A DNA stretch of 64,000 nt from Microthyrium microscopicum (taxonomy: Eukaryota > Ascomycota > Dothideomycetes > Microthyriales > Microthyriaceae): contig MU004230.1 of NCBI GenBank assembly GCA_010405405.1, positions 4,481,045 through 4,545,044 of the forward strand. The letters run 5' to 3'. The position numbers were made by a program, and so were the translations under genes. Of this stretch, positions 47,297 through 59,234 are shown piece by piece (within the stretch, counting starts at the first letter, position 1; the number at the start of each line of letters is the position of its first letter). The notes beneath the pieces were generated by a model. It was given only the letters and a program-made list of their open reading frames with translations. It ran no database searches and was not told the DNA's origin.

Positions 47297-47954
47297 GATG
47301 AAAGCTAACGTTGGGTATAGAGATTTGACGGTTCGAAGAAATTGCTAAGAGATGGGGAGACTTGCTGTGTGGTGATTGTTTGCTCCGCTTCCAAGATTTT
47401 CCAGTGGCAGTCTAACGGATAGTCGCAGCGGCTGATCATTTCACCGAAGATTTTTTGCGATTACGTCTGGCACCTGGATAAGAGTCATCAACGCAGACGT
47501 AGTCAAGGCAACAGGTCCACCTCTAAATTGTCATAACAGGGAAAGTACGCAAAGCTGATCGTGCCAATATCTTGCACTGTGCAGCTGACCAGCAACCTCA
47601 AAAATAAGCCCAAGCATGCCAACCTCTAGAACAAATGACATGGTACAGGAGGTGGCAAATCTACCTGTAATGAGACACAGTAGAATGCCTTTAGCTACGG
47701 CAAGCTCAGTACTGACGTGTTGAGCACAGGCAGAACAGCAATCCGGGAAGGTACATTGACTGAGCAATGTGACCAACATTCTGGTCAGGACACCGTGACA
47801 CCGTGTCTACCTCCTCGAAATCGACAACTTCTTGTTCTTAAATGCTATCAATCTCAAAGCCTCAACTCTCGCCCATTTCCACAACTTGACCTGGTCGAAT
47901 TTCGTCGCCAAAAGCCTTTACCATCAAAGAATCACTCAAATCAACCCGTCCAAT
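47297..47954. promoter_or_regulatory. shared upstream region of two divergent orphan genes
   Basis: 658 bp between the ATGs of the coiled-coil gene (-) and the 527-residue gene (+). No binding motif assigned. Confidence 0.4.
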
Positions 47955-50165
47955 ATGGCCTCTGACCAGGTAAGCTTCTTTCGCGATGATTTGAGGTCCG
48001 GGATGGCCGCTATCCCTTGATATCTTCAGTTTGGAAAGTTTCACTCTTTGCGATGGCTACTGTCGCACTCGATGGTAGCCATAACATCAAATTTGTACGA
48101 GCCCAGAAGCCATCAGGTTGGAAGCCAACTGCATGGCAAAATAAATGTCGTACTCCCATCAACTCTGATGGCGCCCAGACGCTACGCTCTGTTATCGAGT
48201 GCTTTATTGACCATCAATGGCTTTCGGATTGGGAGCATTTATCACGTACGATGGGAAGGAAAGCACCTTTTGGTTAGCAGCGCTGGTGGTAGCCATCAGA
48301 GTCGATGGGAGTACGCCATGTATTTTGTCATGCCGTTGGAAGCATCTCAAAGTCCGGGATTGCCATTTGCTCCTGTTCGGGCTTTACATTGGAAAGTTCC
48401 AGCGCGATCGATGTTTACCACCGCACTCGATGATCGTCCCAGCTATCCTGTGTCATTTGGAGAGAAGTGAAGTTCGCTGACTGGATGATTTACAGAATCG
48501 CAACAGACTGTCGCATAGAACATTATCACTGCCAAGTCATCCGGGCAAAAAGCGAGAAGATCTCAGATCGCCCCCTCTTCTTGAAGAACAATCACCGCTC
48601 AAGAAGCGTAAGAGTGGTGGTGAGTTCTATTTGTGGAAATGACTACCAAAGTTCTAATCCCCCTTCTCAGGCGCCACGAAAGGTACTCAAAAACTGCCGA
48701 CTCCAGGGAACCCATCCGCTCCTCCCTCAGCTGTTACTACAACCGCGCCTCCCTCCGTTGGTACCGCCACCGCTCCTGTTCCGGTTGTTACATTTACGTC
48801 TATTGATGATGCTATTATGCGCGATACTGAAGGAGAGAATTCGACACCAGCTGGATACACACCAGCTGAACTCAGCATTCCACCCTTCTCAGGTGCCACT
48901 GCCGCGTCTAGTGCCATCAACCCTGTCGCTACAGCAGGAACTGGTAGAGATACTGACATGTCCGGTACTGGAAGTGCCCTGCCAACAATCATTGCTCCTA
49001 CCACTACCGGCAATACCGTGATGCCGAATGCGTCCACGCAAGCATATGATGCAAGAGCAACGGAATTGACACTGCTTTCCGCGCAAAAGATGAGCCAAAG
49101 TACTACTTCATCTATCAGGCACATCTTGGGAAGCTCAGGTGCCCTGGTCCCTGAGCATCTCCTCAAAGAGAAAGCAATGGGTCTGAAGGTTACTCATGAT
49201 GTTTCAAGCAACGCTCACGGTCAGCTTGAACGAGCCAAGAAGGAGCTGGCAGATTACAAGCGACTTCCGCTTTTGACTGTTGCTCAAGTGGCTCATTCTT
49301 TCCACGATCGACTTGATTCCGACGACACGCTTGCCGCTAACCCATCGAGTGATCCTGCTGAAGGGAGCCTTCCTAGAGCCGGTAACACACGTTCGACCGC
49401 TGGAGCCGACAATGCCACTCCATTGGGAAAGTCCTCTACGGGCAAGGAACTAAGTGTCACTGTTACAAATGATAGGGCATGGAGCGCTCCTCGAACACCA
49501 AGCACACCCAAGACTCGTGAGCATTTCCAGTGTCTGGTTCTGTAGAACGTGGCTAACAAGTTCTAGCTAGCTTCCCGCGTGGTGGTAGTATGCGCCTACC
49601 CCGTAAGCCGAAGTCCCAACACAATTTGGCTGCAAGTGCTGCAAATATGACCCCTGGGCAACCTTCAAGCGCTGTGACTGCCCATGCAAGCAGTAGAACC
49701 ACCACTCCTGGACAGCCACTGCCTGGTGGCGCTACACGACCCGCAAATACTCCTGCCAGCCCGGCTCAGACTTGGAAGGACTTGCCTCCAATGCCAGCCA
49801 ATATCCCTCATTATCCTCGAGCTGTCATGAACGTTCTTTCCCAGTACAACATTCAGGCGACCAAATTCATGAATGCGAGAAACAAGGGCTCAAAACACCC
49901 AAAGACTGAAGAAGATGCCAACATTACCTGCGGATATGCCCATGCAGAGAAGGTGAAGACACAGGGCTGGAGTAAAGCTGCTCCCGGGAAAGAATACATC
50001 ACTCGTTGTGATCTTTGCCGCGAAAAGAACCAGATTTGCGCACAACGTATCGGCCGTACCTGGTGGGTTAGAGCACACGAGAGTGGTAGTGGTAATGAAG
50101 GCGATGAAACCTTTTACGGCATTGATAAGCTCGAGAAGCCATACCAGGCACCGACCGGCAAGTAG
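47955..50165 (+). CDS. NLS-containing low-complexity protein with Cys-rich C-terminal domain, unknown
   Basis: Exons 47955-47969, 48496-48619, 48671-49516, 49567-50165; 1584 nt, 527 residues, all phases consistent. Exon 1 is only MASDQ. Intron 1 is 526 bp, ten times the local norm, because it contains a TIR element and repeat motifs; it ends with a normal branch site and acceptor (GCTGAC...TTTACAG). Exon 2 carries a basic NLS (SPLKKRKSG). The middle is Thr/Pro/Ser/Ala-rich with a helix (SNAHGQLERAKKELADYKRL). The C-terminal 130 residues look folded: NIPHYPRAVMNVLSQYNIQA, NITCGYAHAEKVKTQGWSKA, YITRCDLCREKNQICAQRIG, RTWWVRAHES. The Cys/His set (C, H, C-x2-C, C) could bind zinc. Probably nuclear; function unknown. 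Confidence 0.75.
48125..48339 (+). mobile_element. MITE-like element, copy A, inside intron 1 of the 527-residue gene
   Basis: Terminal inverted repeats 48125-48172 and 48292-48339 (about 48 bp, roughly five mismatches) share the core CAAAATA.ATG.CGTACTCCCATC and continue ACTCTGATGGC. Possible 3 bp target duplication AAG on both sides (48122-48124, 48340-48342). The interior includes GTTATCGAGTGCTTTATTGA and CGATGGGAAGGAAAGCACC, both also found in copy B in opposite orientation. No coding capacity. Confidence 0.72.
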
Positions 50166-51110
50166 GATTTGACAGTACAACTGTTGAATCTGGCAAGTCT
50201 AAAGCTTTGTTAGGGTAACTCTTGTCAGGCTTGGAAGGTCTCATGGTTGCTGTCCTTGTGTGGAAGTAACAGCTCGATCTCAAACTCACGGCCCGGGAAA
50301 GGATCTGCTTTTGTCTCATGTAGTAAATCGATCTTATCTAGAAAGAATACCCTGCTTTTCGCTATTACTGTTGACCCAATGTCGGCACGTCGAGCCAGCG
50401 GTGTAGGCAATGCTTCTCATGTGTACATACCCAATACAGGAGAAGTATCGTCTCTCTACCCTCATACTTCGTACTTGATCGACGAAAGGCGGAAGTGAAA
50501 CTGAACGTTGTCCCGAATCGGGTATGAAAACCGCCCCTGGATGATATAACGCGGGTGGATTGGTCATCCATTGCTGTGTGTTGGATTCGGAAATTTGAAA
50601 GCTCGTTGAATGCACTTGGCTTTGAATTTTTAGCTGAGCAGGTTGCCGCTGCCTTTTGAGGCCATTGTCCCCACTGCCTTTTGGGGCCATCGTCCCCACT
50701 GCCTTTGGAGGCCATCGTCCCCACTGCCCTGATTCTGATCTTGGGTACCTTATATGGCTGGGTCATTCAAGCTAGTCCCAAGGTTTGTCTTTAAGAAAGA
50801 GCGACCCTGAGATGTTTAGCTGCCATCTTCGTGTCTGGAGATGCTTTAAGACCTCTGGACAGGTTAAAGACATGAACTGGAAAGAATGGCTAATTCAGAC
50901 TTACCTTCTACGTCCTTTTGACAATATGTTGTCGCTCTTTCCTGGAAGGTTTCTCCCATTATCATCTCCTCTACCCCCGTCGCCGCTATAGTATGTTATT
51001 CGGACGATCGTGCTAGCCTGGTAGGGTCCCATAAACATATCGAATCTAGGCAGTCGATTAGCCGATTTAGCTTAAAAACACCGAAAAACAGTATGGGGTG
51101 AAAGGGTCAA
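50166..51110. other. subtelomeric intergenic region
   Basis: No gene recognised. It contains a 25 bp tandem repeat at 50648-50730. Confidence 0.4.
50648..50730. repeat. 25 bp tandem repeat, about 3.3 copies
   Basis: Units of CTGCCTTTTGGGGCCATCG plus TCCCCA repeat three times with one or two substitutions each (GAGGCCATTG, GGGGCCATCG, GAGGCCATCG). Small and without visible function. Confidence 0.85.
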
Positions 51111-51296
51111 CCGATGGACAAAATAACTGGCGTTCTCCCATCAGCGTCGATGGCTCCCACGAACGTTGTTAATTCAAACGTGTTATATTTCCCATCGCAT
51201 TCGATAAATAATCGAAGTTTGAACGCACTCTATGGCAAATAAAGCACTCGATAGCGGATCGTCTTGTATGGGAGCGCGCCATTTATTTTGTCGACC
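51111..51296 (-). mobile_element. MITE-like element, copy B
   Basis: Left end GACAAAATAACTGGCGTTCT-CCCATC (from about 51117) is inverted at the right end, whose reverse complement reads GACAAAATAAATGGCGCGCT-CCCAT (to about 51292). The reverse complement of its interior contains CTATCGAGTGCTTTATTTGC and CGATGGGAAATATAACACG, matching copy A (48125-48339) in order; so the two are members of one family in opposite orientation. Copy B is more diverged and its outer ends are less clear. No coding capacity. Confidence 0.65.
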
Positions 51297-54200
51297 CCTT
51301 GAGGGTCCAAGAGCAACCACTTTCTGGGTTTGGTGTATCTATGCCGCGGTGTGACTCCAGCGTGTTTCCTTGTCAAGTTCCTGTTGCCTCCGATCCGCTA
51401 CTTGAGCCTCCTGTGAAAACGTCACTGCGCAGAATCTAGTCTGATGTTGTTGTCCCGCTGCTCTGTAATTGACTCGCGTATCCGTATGGTGTAAAACCGG
51501 TTAGGAGGACGTATGCTCAGCAATGATATTGTTATTGGTGAACTTGTAGTTGATTATGTTGCGTCGCAGAGTTACCACTCTTTCCATGTTTGATGTACAA
51601 CGAGTGTCCCAACAAGCCCTGTACCGATGATCTTGTCAGCAATGATCTTCTATATACCTGGTGGGCAGTATTGGTTGCTCTTCCTCACTCCGAATTATTG
51701 TTGAACCATTCTAATGGATAAAGGGCAATTGGCCAGCAAGCTAGCAACTGACAGAGACCTGGCGAATACAGCACCAGCTCATCGAAGACCCTATTGACTA
51801 TCCGGCAGCGATTGGAAGTCATAAGTCATGCCGCGGACTATCACAATTTCACTTGCATTTTAGCAAGTGCAAAGGCTATGGATTTCATAACTGAACACAG
51901 TCGGGCCGCCTTCTTAGTAAATGGGGAGGTAGGTGCAACGTAAATGCGACAGTACTCTTCATTTGGCTGCCTGATATGTCCACGATCTATCCGCCTAAGC
52001 TTTTGGACAGTCACATGTTGCCCCTGAGTATAGAACCGTTGGGCATTTCCTTCTCAAGCTCGCATCACTGCTCTGGAATTCTCTTTCGCCTCTATCTAAC
52101 CTCTTGTGACCGTGCCTTCCAGCTAGTCCCCTTCAGAAGCTGTCTGTCAATTTACTGCTTGCGCCTGGCGCATAAATGAAAATCGATGAGGACGTCTCAC
52201 TCCATCTCTTAGCTACTGTGTCATACCCGCAGAGTTCATGCACGATTAGCTGCTTCCAGTCACTTGCACGGGCATTTCCGCTTTTCCAATTTCAGTTTCG
52301 TGTTGTATCTTTCCCTTGAATACCATCAAGTTGGGCTCCTAGTAGCCATCATCACAATCTTTGGCTGCCCATCTGAATTTACAGCAACCCTGCTGCACGA
52401 AATGGGTACATCGAATCTAGCTGTGCTGCTTATGAATATCTCCAAGGTTTGGTATCAACCATTTTGCGTCCTCCTCTATGTTCATGTTCTCGGCTGGGCA
52501 TGGGGTTCAGCAAACCGACTTTGATTTAGTAAGTGGCTACCCCTTCATTGGTCCTTTCCCGCGGGTATGAGTAACAGTCCAAGGATCTGGCAATGCTGAG
52601 ATGTTATGGGTGACTAAGCCACAACCGGTGGGTTGTCGGGGTGTGGAAGGATGTATGGCAATATGTTCTCAGAACATGCTCAATGTAGTGCTGGACTCGA
52701 GTGAGCACGGAAAGTCCGCAATCATTCTCTGCTTCGTTCGCATGGTTATAGCATGAGCGCTCTCTGAACTGTGATTTTTGGCACCATCAGCAGTTGCTTC
52801 GGCGACCGACTCAGTGCTCTGAATCGTGCTTACTTCGTCATTGCGGGTTACTGGTCTGCTCTGCCCGTCTCTTGCTTCATTTCAACCCATGAACGCAATC
52901 CGATACCGCGATGTGCAAACTTAGTATCGAGCTGGCGGCCGCGTGCCAATCTGGAGAGCTATGCAGAAAAGCGATTGGTGGTCTAAGCTGGCCTCGTACT
53001 ATTTCTCTGTCCCGAGTAACACCGATCCGGCAACATACTGTGCCTGGTCCGGTGACATTGTCGACAGTATTACGGCGAGTGCTAACGGAGAGTAAGCCCG
53101 CAAGCATTCACTTTCTGTGATTCTCTTCTGTTGCGTTGTTTGGGCGAGCAAGTGACCGGCCGTGGACAAGCATTCGCAGAGTGGGCGTTCAATCAAGAAA
53201 TACCTTGACCTTTGCTATTTGCTCCAATTATACATGCTGCCCAGCTGGGTAGGACTTGCCGGTTTCGTTGCTACGTTGAGATTTCTGCTATTATGAGAAA
53301 ACTACAAGGCACGTTGACGACTCCCATAAAGTGGGAACAGTCCACTGGCCCGACTGCCGTAGCGCAGCTTCAGCGTAGAAGCACGGCCTCGGGGGTTACT
53401 ATGAATGTAGGTTGGGCTCTGCGGTACTTTTGAGGCGTGGATAGCGGTCTTCTCAGCCAACAACAGTTAGAATTGAAGGAAATGAGGATGGTTCCCACAG
53501 CTCATCTGAGCCTGCAGCAACAGCTATGGCAATATCAAGATGGTAGCTGGACTTCGCTTGCAAGATCACGCTGTCCGGCTGGCGGATGTAGAGTAGCTTC
53601 ATCAAAGATGATCCAGACCCTCTATACCGAAGAAGTGCGTTTTCGGTGGACAGATTTGGGTAGCATCTGCGTCTGAAGATAACCTCGCCAGCGGTTAACA
53701 CTCATACCTGCACTATCTGGCGGCCACTGTGCTATTCCCATCTCATCGCCATCTCCTAACCTTCATCTATATTTGTTGTGTAGTCATCGCTGGGATCTCC
53801 GGATCGGTACTGCGCCAAGCTGATCGAATGGAAAGAAGTCCGTTATGTATCGTCTTGATAACTCGTCAGGTTTGGCTTTGCTAATCAAAGAAAGCATAAG
53901 ATATACACCTACAATATGGTTATCTTGAGGATCACAGCGGCAACGTGGAGCTGTTTCCTAGGCACGTCTCTCGGTCCCTTGCTTGTTAAGATGTGAGGTG
54001 GATGTACAAGAACGGAGATACTCTAGGCAGTAAGGTATTGGCTAGAGAGTGTAGCGGGTGTCGTATGGAAGGATTAGTCTTGTCAAGCTAGCTCGTGAAT
54101 ACATCCGCTCGAGGTTGCATGAGGGTCAACTCAGCCAGTGTTTAGGTACATAGTAGTTCGTACTCGACTTTCGAGATGCTACGCGTAAATACGGGGGGGC

Positions 54201-54531
54201 TGGGCCTTAAAAGGGGCCAGCCATCTGGCGTGTAGCGACAATTCGGCTAAAGTTGCTCTGTTGACATACCCCTATTTTACTACGCCTTAGCATTCCCATG
54301 CTTCAGGAAACGGAACATGAGATAACCACTCTTCTATAATAAACTAGAATAGGCTGCCGAGATAAGGAGCTGTCACTATAATCTACATGTCTGGGTCCTC
54401 TTCAAGGATTTCGCTTCTCACAACCTTTTGTCTATTCGTAAACAACATTATCACTAATATGGCTACCTGTTACTAACAACAGGTACCATTTCCCTCTTTC
54501 ACATCTCTCCTCATCCACAACTTCAGTTCGT
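51297..54531. other. 3.2 kb subtelomeric stretch without a supported gene
   Basis: Many short frames on all six frames, none with phase-consistent introns or recognisable motifs. No tandem array or tRNA noticed. Probably decayed DNA. Confidence 0.4.
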
Positions 54532-54905
54532 ATGTTCCTAGTCAGATCTGCATCGCGCTGGTTCTCGTGAGTTTGCTCTGCTATTTACTTGTCTTATACC
54601 GAAGTTTTCACAACTTTAGTGTAGATTCTAAAGCGTTCAGGAATTACATGTTCCCGAGCCCGCCAAGTGTCGTATTACCTCGTAGTAGAGACTCATCGTA
54701 CCTTCGTGCGAAGAGTAGCTCCTCGCACACTAGAGACTTGAAAGTTGTAGCAGCTCACAACGGAGGAGAGCTTCAGGCGACAATCCATACAGCGGCTATA
54801 ACACCTTTCCGCCCTCCAATACCATTAGTTGCAGGAAAGGCATCTACATTGCTTGACTTTCATCAAGTTGAAAAGCATAAGACCTGTTCAGCTGCAGACC
54901 GCTAG
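54532..54905 (+). pseudogene. probable hAT transposase fragment (106-residue spliced frame)
   Basis: ATG at 54532; exons 54532-54566 and 54620-54905 around a clean intron (GTGAGT...TTTAG); 321 nt, 106 residues. After splicing it reads FSVDSKAFRNYMFPSPPSVV then LPRSR. An FxxVDSxxFRxY...VVLPRSR block is reminiscent of the segment ahead of the catalytic core in fungal hAT transposases, and the end LLDFHQVEKHKT resembles their LLxFxxVEGxH block. The core between is shortened and no catalytic domain follows, so it would be an internally deleted remnant. The homology is by eye and not strong; a short orphan gene is the alternative. Confidence 0.4.
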
Positions 54906-55579
54906 AGGTGGAAGCCAGAAGTCCGCCTATTGTTTTTGTTGAGGCGGCGTTGGAAGTCATAGGGCTGGTCGTCTTTGGCTGGATATGAAAGTTCCTTCAG
55001 ACAGTGGCTTACTGGAGAATTTCTCAAATACATTAATTTCGACACACCAGCCATGATTTGAAATGCCCAGGGTGCGTGAGAGCCAGATCCTCATCCTCCC
55101 TTTCAGAGCCTAGATGGTGTAAACAAAATGTAAAGCGAAGCCTCGTGGTATCGTTGTCCATTTCTCGATCGCTGTTGGATTCAGGTATTGGCCCACCACC
55201 GCCACACGAGTCGCAGGACATCAATACGTTGCTTGCCCTGTGTGAGTTTTTGAATATGCCTGGACATGTTTACAACTAAGGCGCTACTAAGCTATATCGT
55301 CTGATACATGAAAGCTTAGAGTAGCACCCTCGCTTACTGTACGCACTGCAGTGTCCAAATTAGTCATGGATACTATGTCGTAGCACTTGCTATCACCCTT
55401 GTTGCGTCCTACAGATTCCCTGTAATAGATGCATAGCTAAGATCAGGGCCATTTTAGCTGTTGCTGAGGCAGTCTTGAGCAATGCTTACAGCATTGTTGT
55501 CAGTATGCGAGAGCAATTGTGTTCATAGCTTACTGTTGTTTACCTCATATACTGTAGATTATCAAATTGAAAACGTTGG
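54906..55579. other. subtelomeric non-coding stretch
   Basis: Nothing recognised between the transposase-like fragment and the next weak gene candidate. Confidence 0.35.
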
Positions 55580-56234
55580 ATGGAGCTCCAGGACAATACC
55601 GGTACTGAAAAGAGCATCAGGCTGACCGAATTATTGCTGCTATGGATGTCGAACAAGACTCAGTGGGTTGGTATATCAGAGTCAGTTTCTCCTTCGGACT
55701 GCGCGGTTGAGCTTTGTTTCATTCTTCATAAAAAGCCGGCTATAAATCCGGCAATTCCTTGGCCATGGCCTTGAAGCGGAGCCATCGACAAGAAGAGCCA
55801 TAGTCAACCGATAAGTCTCAAAGCCCTCAACCCACAGCTACAGAAAATTGCCGCTACATCCATGGCTCCAGTCTGAAAAGAACGGACAAATGTGGTCATT
55901 GGTTCAGTATGCTATGAAACATACCGTGCAAAACCTCTGCGTCAATATCCTCGACGGCTGATTCTAGTTGAAATCAAAGCGACATACGGACAGACTACTC
56001 CGTACTGTACATTTCAGTACTGGCACTACTGTCACTGATACTGCTGCCACTAGCACTGGCGCTGCCAACACCGAAACTGCGGACACCGGAACTGCTGCAC
56101 CGGCATCTGAGGAACAACTAGCGATGGAGGCGTTGTCAATAATGGTAAATAGCCGCAGAGCAGTCCGTAGAATGCCGGATCCATATTGCAATTATAGCTC
56201 GGACGAAGTTGAAGGCTCATGGCATAACCATTGA
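55580..56234 (+). CDS. weak gene candidate with Thr/Ala-rich and acidic segments
   Basis: Two coding-looking blocks. One near 55616-55678 reads HQADRIIAAMDVEQDSVGWY after a possible acceptor. The other starts at a CTAG acceptor near 55967 (LKSKRHTDRLLRTVHFSTGT), runs through a Thr/Ala/Asp repeat of ACTG.CAC(T)-type codons and ends EEQLAMEALSIMVNSRRAVR...SSDEVEGSWHNH with stop at 56232-56234. I could not fix a start codon or connect the blocks with certainty. No family recognised. Confidence 0.3.
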
Positions 56235-56494
56235 CGACCGGAATTGGCCAGATAGAGAGAGGCCTTCCAGGACTTTTGAGCTAGCGATGATAGCTTGCAA
56301 GTCGTGTTTGACTCACACATACACTATGCAAATGATCTGACTTGACATTGACCAGCTTTCACTGCAAGCCTAGCCATTAGAAGACGCGGAATTTCCCTGT
56401 TCAAACACAGCATACTTTTGATTTCTACACGGGAGATATCACTACAACACCATATCTGTCACAGAGCCCAGTAGTTAACAGCTCGTTCGATGAT

Positions 56495-57628
56495 TCACTC
56501 AACGTCGTCGTCGCTGTCGGAATCACGATTACGATGACCGCTGGCACGTCGGCTACCACGACTGCCGCGACTGCCTCGACCGGCACGACTGCCACGACTG
56601 CCCCGACCACGAGGCCCTCGGCTACCACGACCGCCGCGAGTCTTGTTGCGGCTACCCTTTGGTCGACCGCGACCTCGCTTGACGGGTGGTGCCGGAGCGT
56701 CATTGTCAGCATCACTGTCTTCACTATCCGCAGCACTACCCTCAGCACCCTCCTCTGCACCATCGTCTGCGCCATCATCTGCGCCATCCTCTGGAACATC
56801 TTCCCAGCCATCGTCGGGTACGGTTGCAGGACCAACGGATAAAGTTGCAGGGCCAGCCGGGACGGCCACGCGCTGGCCAAAGACCTGGTGCGGTGGCAGA
56901 ATGGGTCCAGTCTCCGGAGCAAGCGCAACTTCCGGGACTGGTTCAGCCCGAGTAGCTATGCGTGGAGCGGTAAGCGCATTCAGGCCAGCGGGGTCAGCGA
57001 GAGCCCGACTGAAGCTTAGCAAGGCACCCAGCGCCGGTCCCCGGCTCTGCTTCATGAGCTCGAAGGCCTCTCTATGCCGCTTCTTTTCATTTGCAGTCAG
57101 AAGCTCAATCTCTTGCTCCTCGATAGCGTGCTTTTGTTCCGCAAGAGCAGCTGCAAGCGCCTGCTTTTTGTTTTCCATCCATTGTTTGTCCGCACGCTGG
57201 TTGTCTTGGAATATACGGCTATGCAAGACATTCCAGCGCCAGACCCTGAGCCAATCTTCGTCATCAGGCATTGGCTTTGGCATTGGGACAGAGCGCCCTG
57301 CAGCCATACCGTTCAGGCCTACCTGGAATTTGTTAGTATCAGAGGTCAACACGCCAGAGTATATCAGTTATCGTATTCCATGGGAGATATGCTTTTTCGG
57401 TTTCCCTGGGAGGTGCCGAGTGATGTGAGTAGAGGGATGGAATCTTACCCCACTGAATTCAGAATACGAAGAACTCAGGCGCGATGGACCTATTTCGCTG
57501 ACTGGAGCGAGTCTCTCGGCAAATATGAAGCTCAGGATCACGAACATGGTGCTGTATGGAGAACGCTGGTTTCGCAAGATCCCGTGTCGAGCGGCCATGA
57601 CGTTGATAGTCGCGTCCAGGAGGTTCAT
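56495..57628 (-). CDS. AT-hook / RG-rich DNA-binding-type protein, unknown
   Basis: Exons 57628-57449 and 57322-56495; 1008 nt, 335 residues. The 126 bp intron ends with a textbook branch and acceptor (TACTAAC...TTCCAG). Exon 1 starts MNLLDATINVMAARHGILRN. Exon 2 has DEDWLRVWRWNVLHSRIFQD, a long charged helix rich in Ala, Glu, Gln and Lys (KKQALAAALAEQKHAIEEQE), a Pro/Val-rich linker, and an acidic DGADDGAEEGAEGS block. An AT-hook core follows (KRGRGRPKGSRNK), then an RG repeat tail (GRGSRGSRAGRGSRGSRGSR) ending DSDSDDDVE. AT-hooks bind the minor groove of AT-rich DNA and RG tails bind nucleic acids, so a chromatin protein is likely. Role unknown. Confidence 0.75.
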
Positions 57629-57884
57629 CAACTTATTTGATGTGGCTCGATGATCGCGGTGATGTATGTAACGCTTCGAGGGCTCGTGACTATATCCGAC
57701 ATCTCGAAGTGGAAACGGGAAAGGCTTGGCTCGCTCGGAACTCTGTAAAGGATTAATACAAGCAGAATACAAGGTTTTTCAGTGTGTTTGTCCCTAAAGC
57801 GGGTCGTCAAGTCAGATGAGTGCCCCGTCTGCCAGCAGTCGGGCAGCGTAGAGACTGAAGGAAGCGCGCCAAGTCGGCTTGTGA

Positions 57885-59234
57885 TCACCTCACTCCATAA
57901 AGTACAGTGTTTTGGGAGACACAGCGGGCACATCGTAGAATTTTCAACGTGGAAAAACATACCGGAATGGAACACAGCAGCTTGCGAAGATTGCCTAGAA
58001 ACAGCCGGTACCCAACTACACGACTTTCCTTGAAGATCTCTCCCCCTCCTTCAGGTTTCTGGAACATCAAGTATCGCCGGTAAAATCGATCGCGATTGGC
58101 ATGCGGACCTTTATTTGTTAAAAGTGAGCAGGATATGGAGGATGGGGATCGTACCATGCTTGTACGTATCTATTTCTTCGAAGATTTCATACCAACGATC
58201 GTCCTGATCATCAGTGCGCTCGAGATAATGGAGCAACACATCATGAACGATCATGAGTAGATTTGTTGACGGACTCAGACCGCATTCATCAGCAAGAGCA
58301 ATGTAGTAGATCGCGGCGACTTGTTTTGGCGCTTGATCGCGCATCGTTTTGGCACGTTTGTTGATCTCCTCATTGTGTATGACCTGGAGTTTGTTAGCAT
58401 AGTCGTAAATGAGTGCCAAAGGAGGCATGTTTTGACACCGCGGACTCTCACCTGATAAGAAAGGTCGCCTCGAATCAAGGCTTGTAGTGTGGGGCGATGA
58501 ATGGCCGTCAAGCAGCCCAAAAGCAGTGACTGAGTTGTCTTTTCGATTTCCTTCGATCCTTTCCAATATTTCACGGCCGTCTCGTCAACAATGATTTGAT
58601 CTGCAACAGCCTTCAACCCCATCTCGTCAAGAAGCTTCTCGTATGCATGTCCTGGAAGTGCGGGTGCCTTATCGGCAGACAAAAGATCGTGGTTGCAACT
58701 CGTGCGGAAAACGTATTCAGGAATGTGGTTTGGCTCTTGGTCGTTGGATGCCGCGCCATCTACAAATGACTCGGCTACACTGGAAGCTCGAGAGGAAGCT
58801 TCATCTTCCTGAGCTCCAATCAGTGTCATCATTCAATGAGTCACAAATTTACTTACCCTGTCTTCATCCGCCACGAATGAGGAGTTTGGTGTAGGAGTAC
58901 CGCCCAAGATACCATGGCGTGCCAAAGCGGCACGGTGCGAGAGAGTGTCAAAGTCGTCTGGTGCGATCGGGAGATTGAGACCAGTGAATCTTCTCGGCAT
59001 GGCAGGTTGCCCGTCTGAAGACGAAGGATACTGCTGATTTTGGGAGTCTTGATCTTCAAAGTCTGGGATAGTGGACTCTGTGATATGAGACTCTTGGCTG
59101 GGCAACGACGGTGGCATATTTGCGGCTCCAGGGACGGGAGGTTCGGGAGAATCATCAGTCATTATATCGTCTTCTGGCTCCGAGGCAGAATCTGGTATAA
59201 CGCGAGAGTCGCGCGGGAAGGAATCGGACGACAT
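57885..59234 (-). CDS. acidic N-terminus protein with helical domain, unknown
   Basis: Exons 59234-58857, 58808-58452, 58383-58155, 58108-57885; 1188 nt, 395 residues. All introns are 46-68 bp; the one at 58384-58451 has a GCTAAC branch site. The N-terminal 125 residues are disordered and acidic (MSSDSFPRDSRVIPDSASEP, DEDDIM-like, many SP/SQ). From about residue 160 the chain looks folded and helical: APALPGHAYEKLLDEMGLKA, QSLLLGCLTAIHRPTLQALI, KQVAAIYYIALADECGLSPS, LLMIVHDVLLHYLERTDDQD. After exon 3 it reads NRDRFYRRYLMFQKPEGGGE. The frame ends at TGA 57885, but a GTATGT at the codons after LLCSIP could be one more donor, so the C-terminus is uncertain. I recognise no family. Confidence 0.68.
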
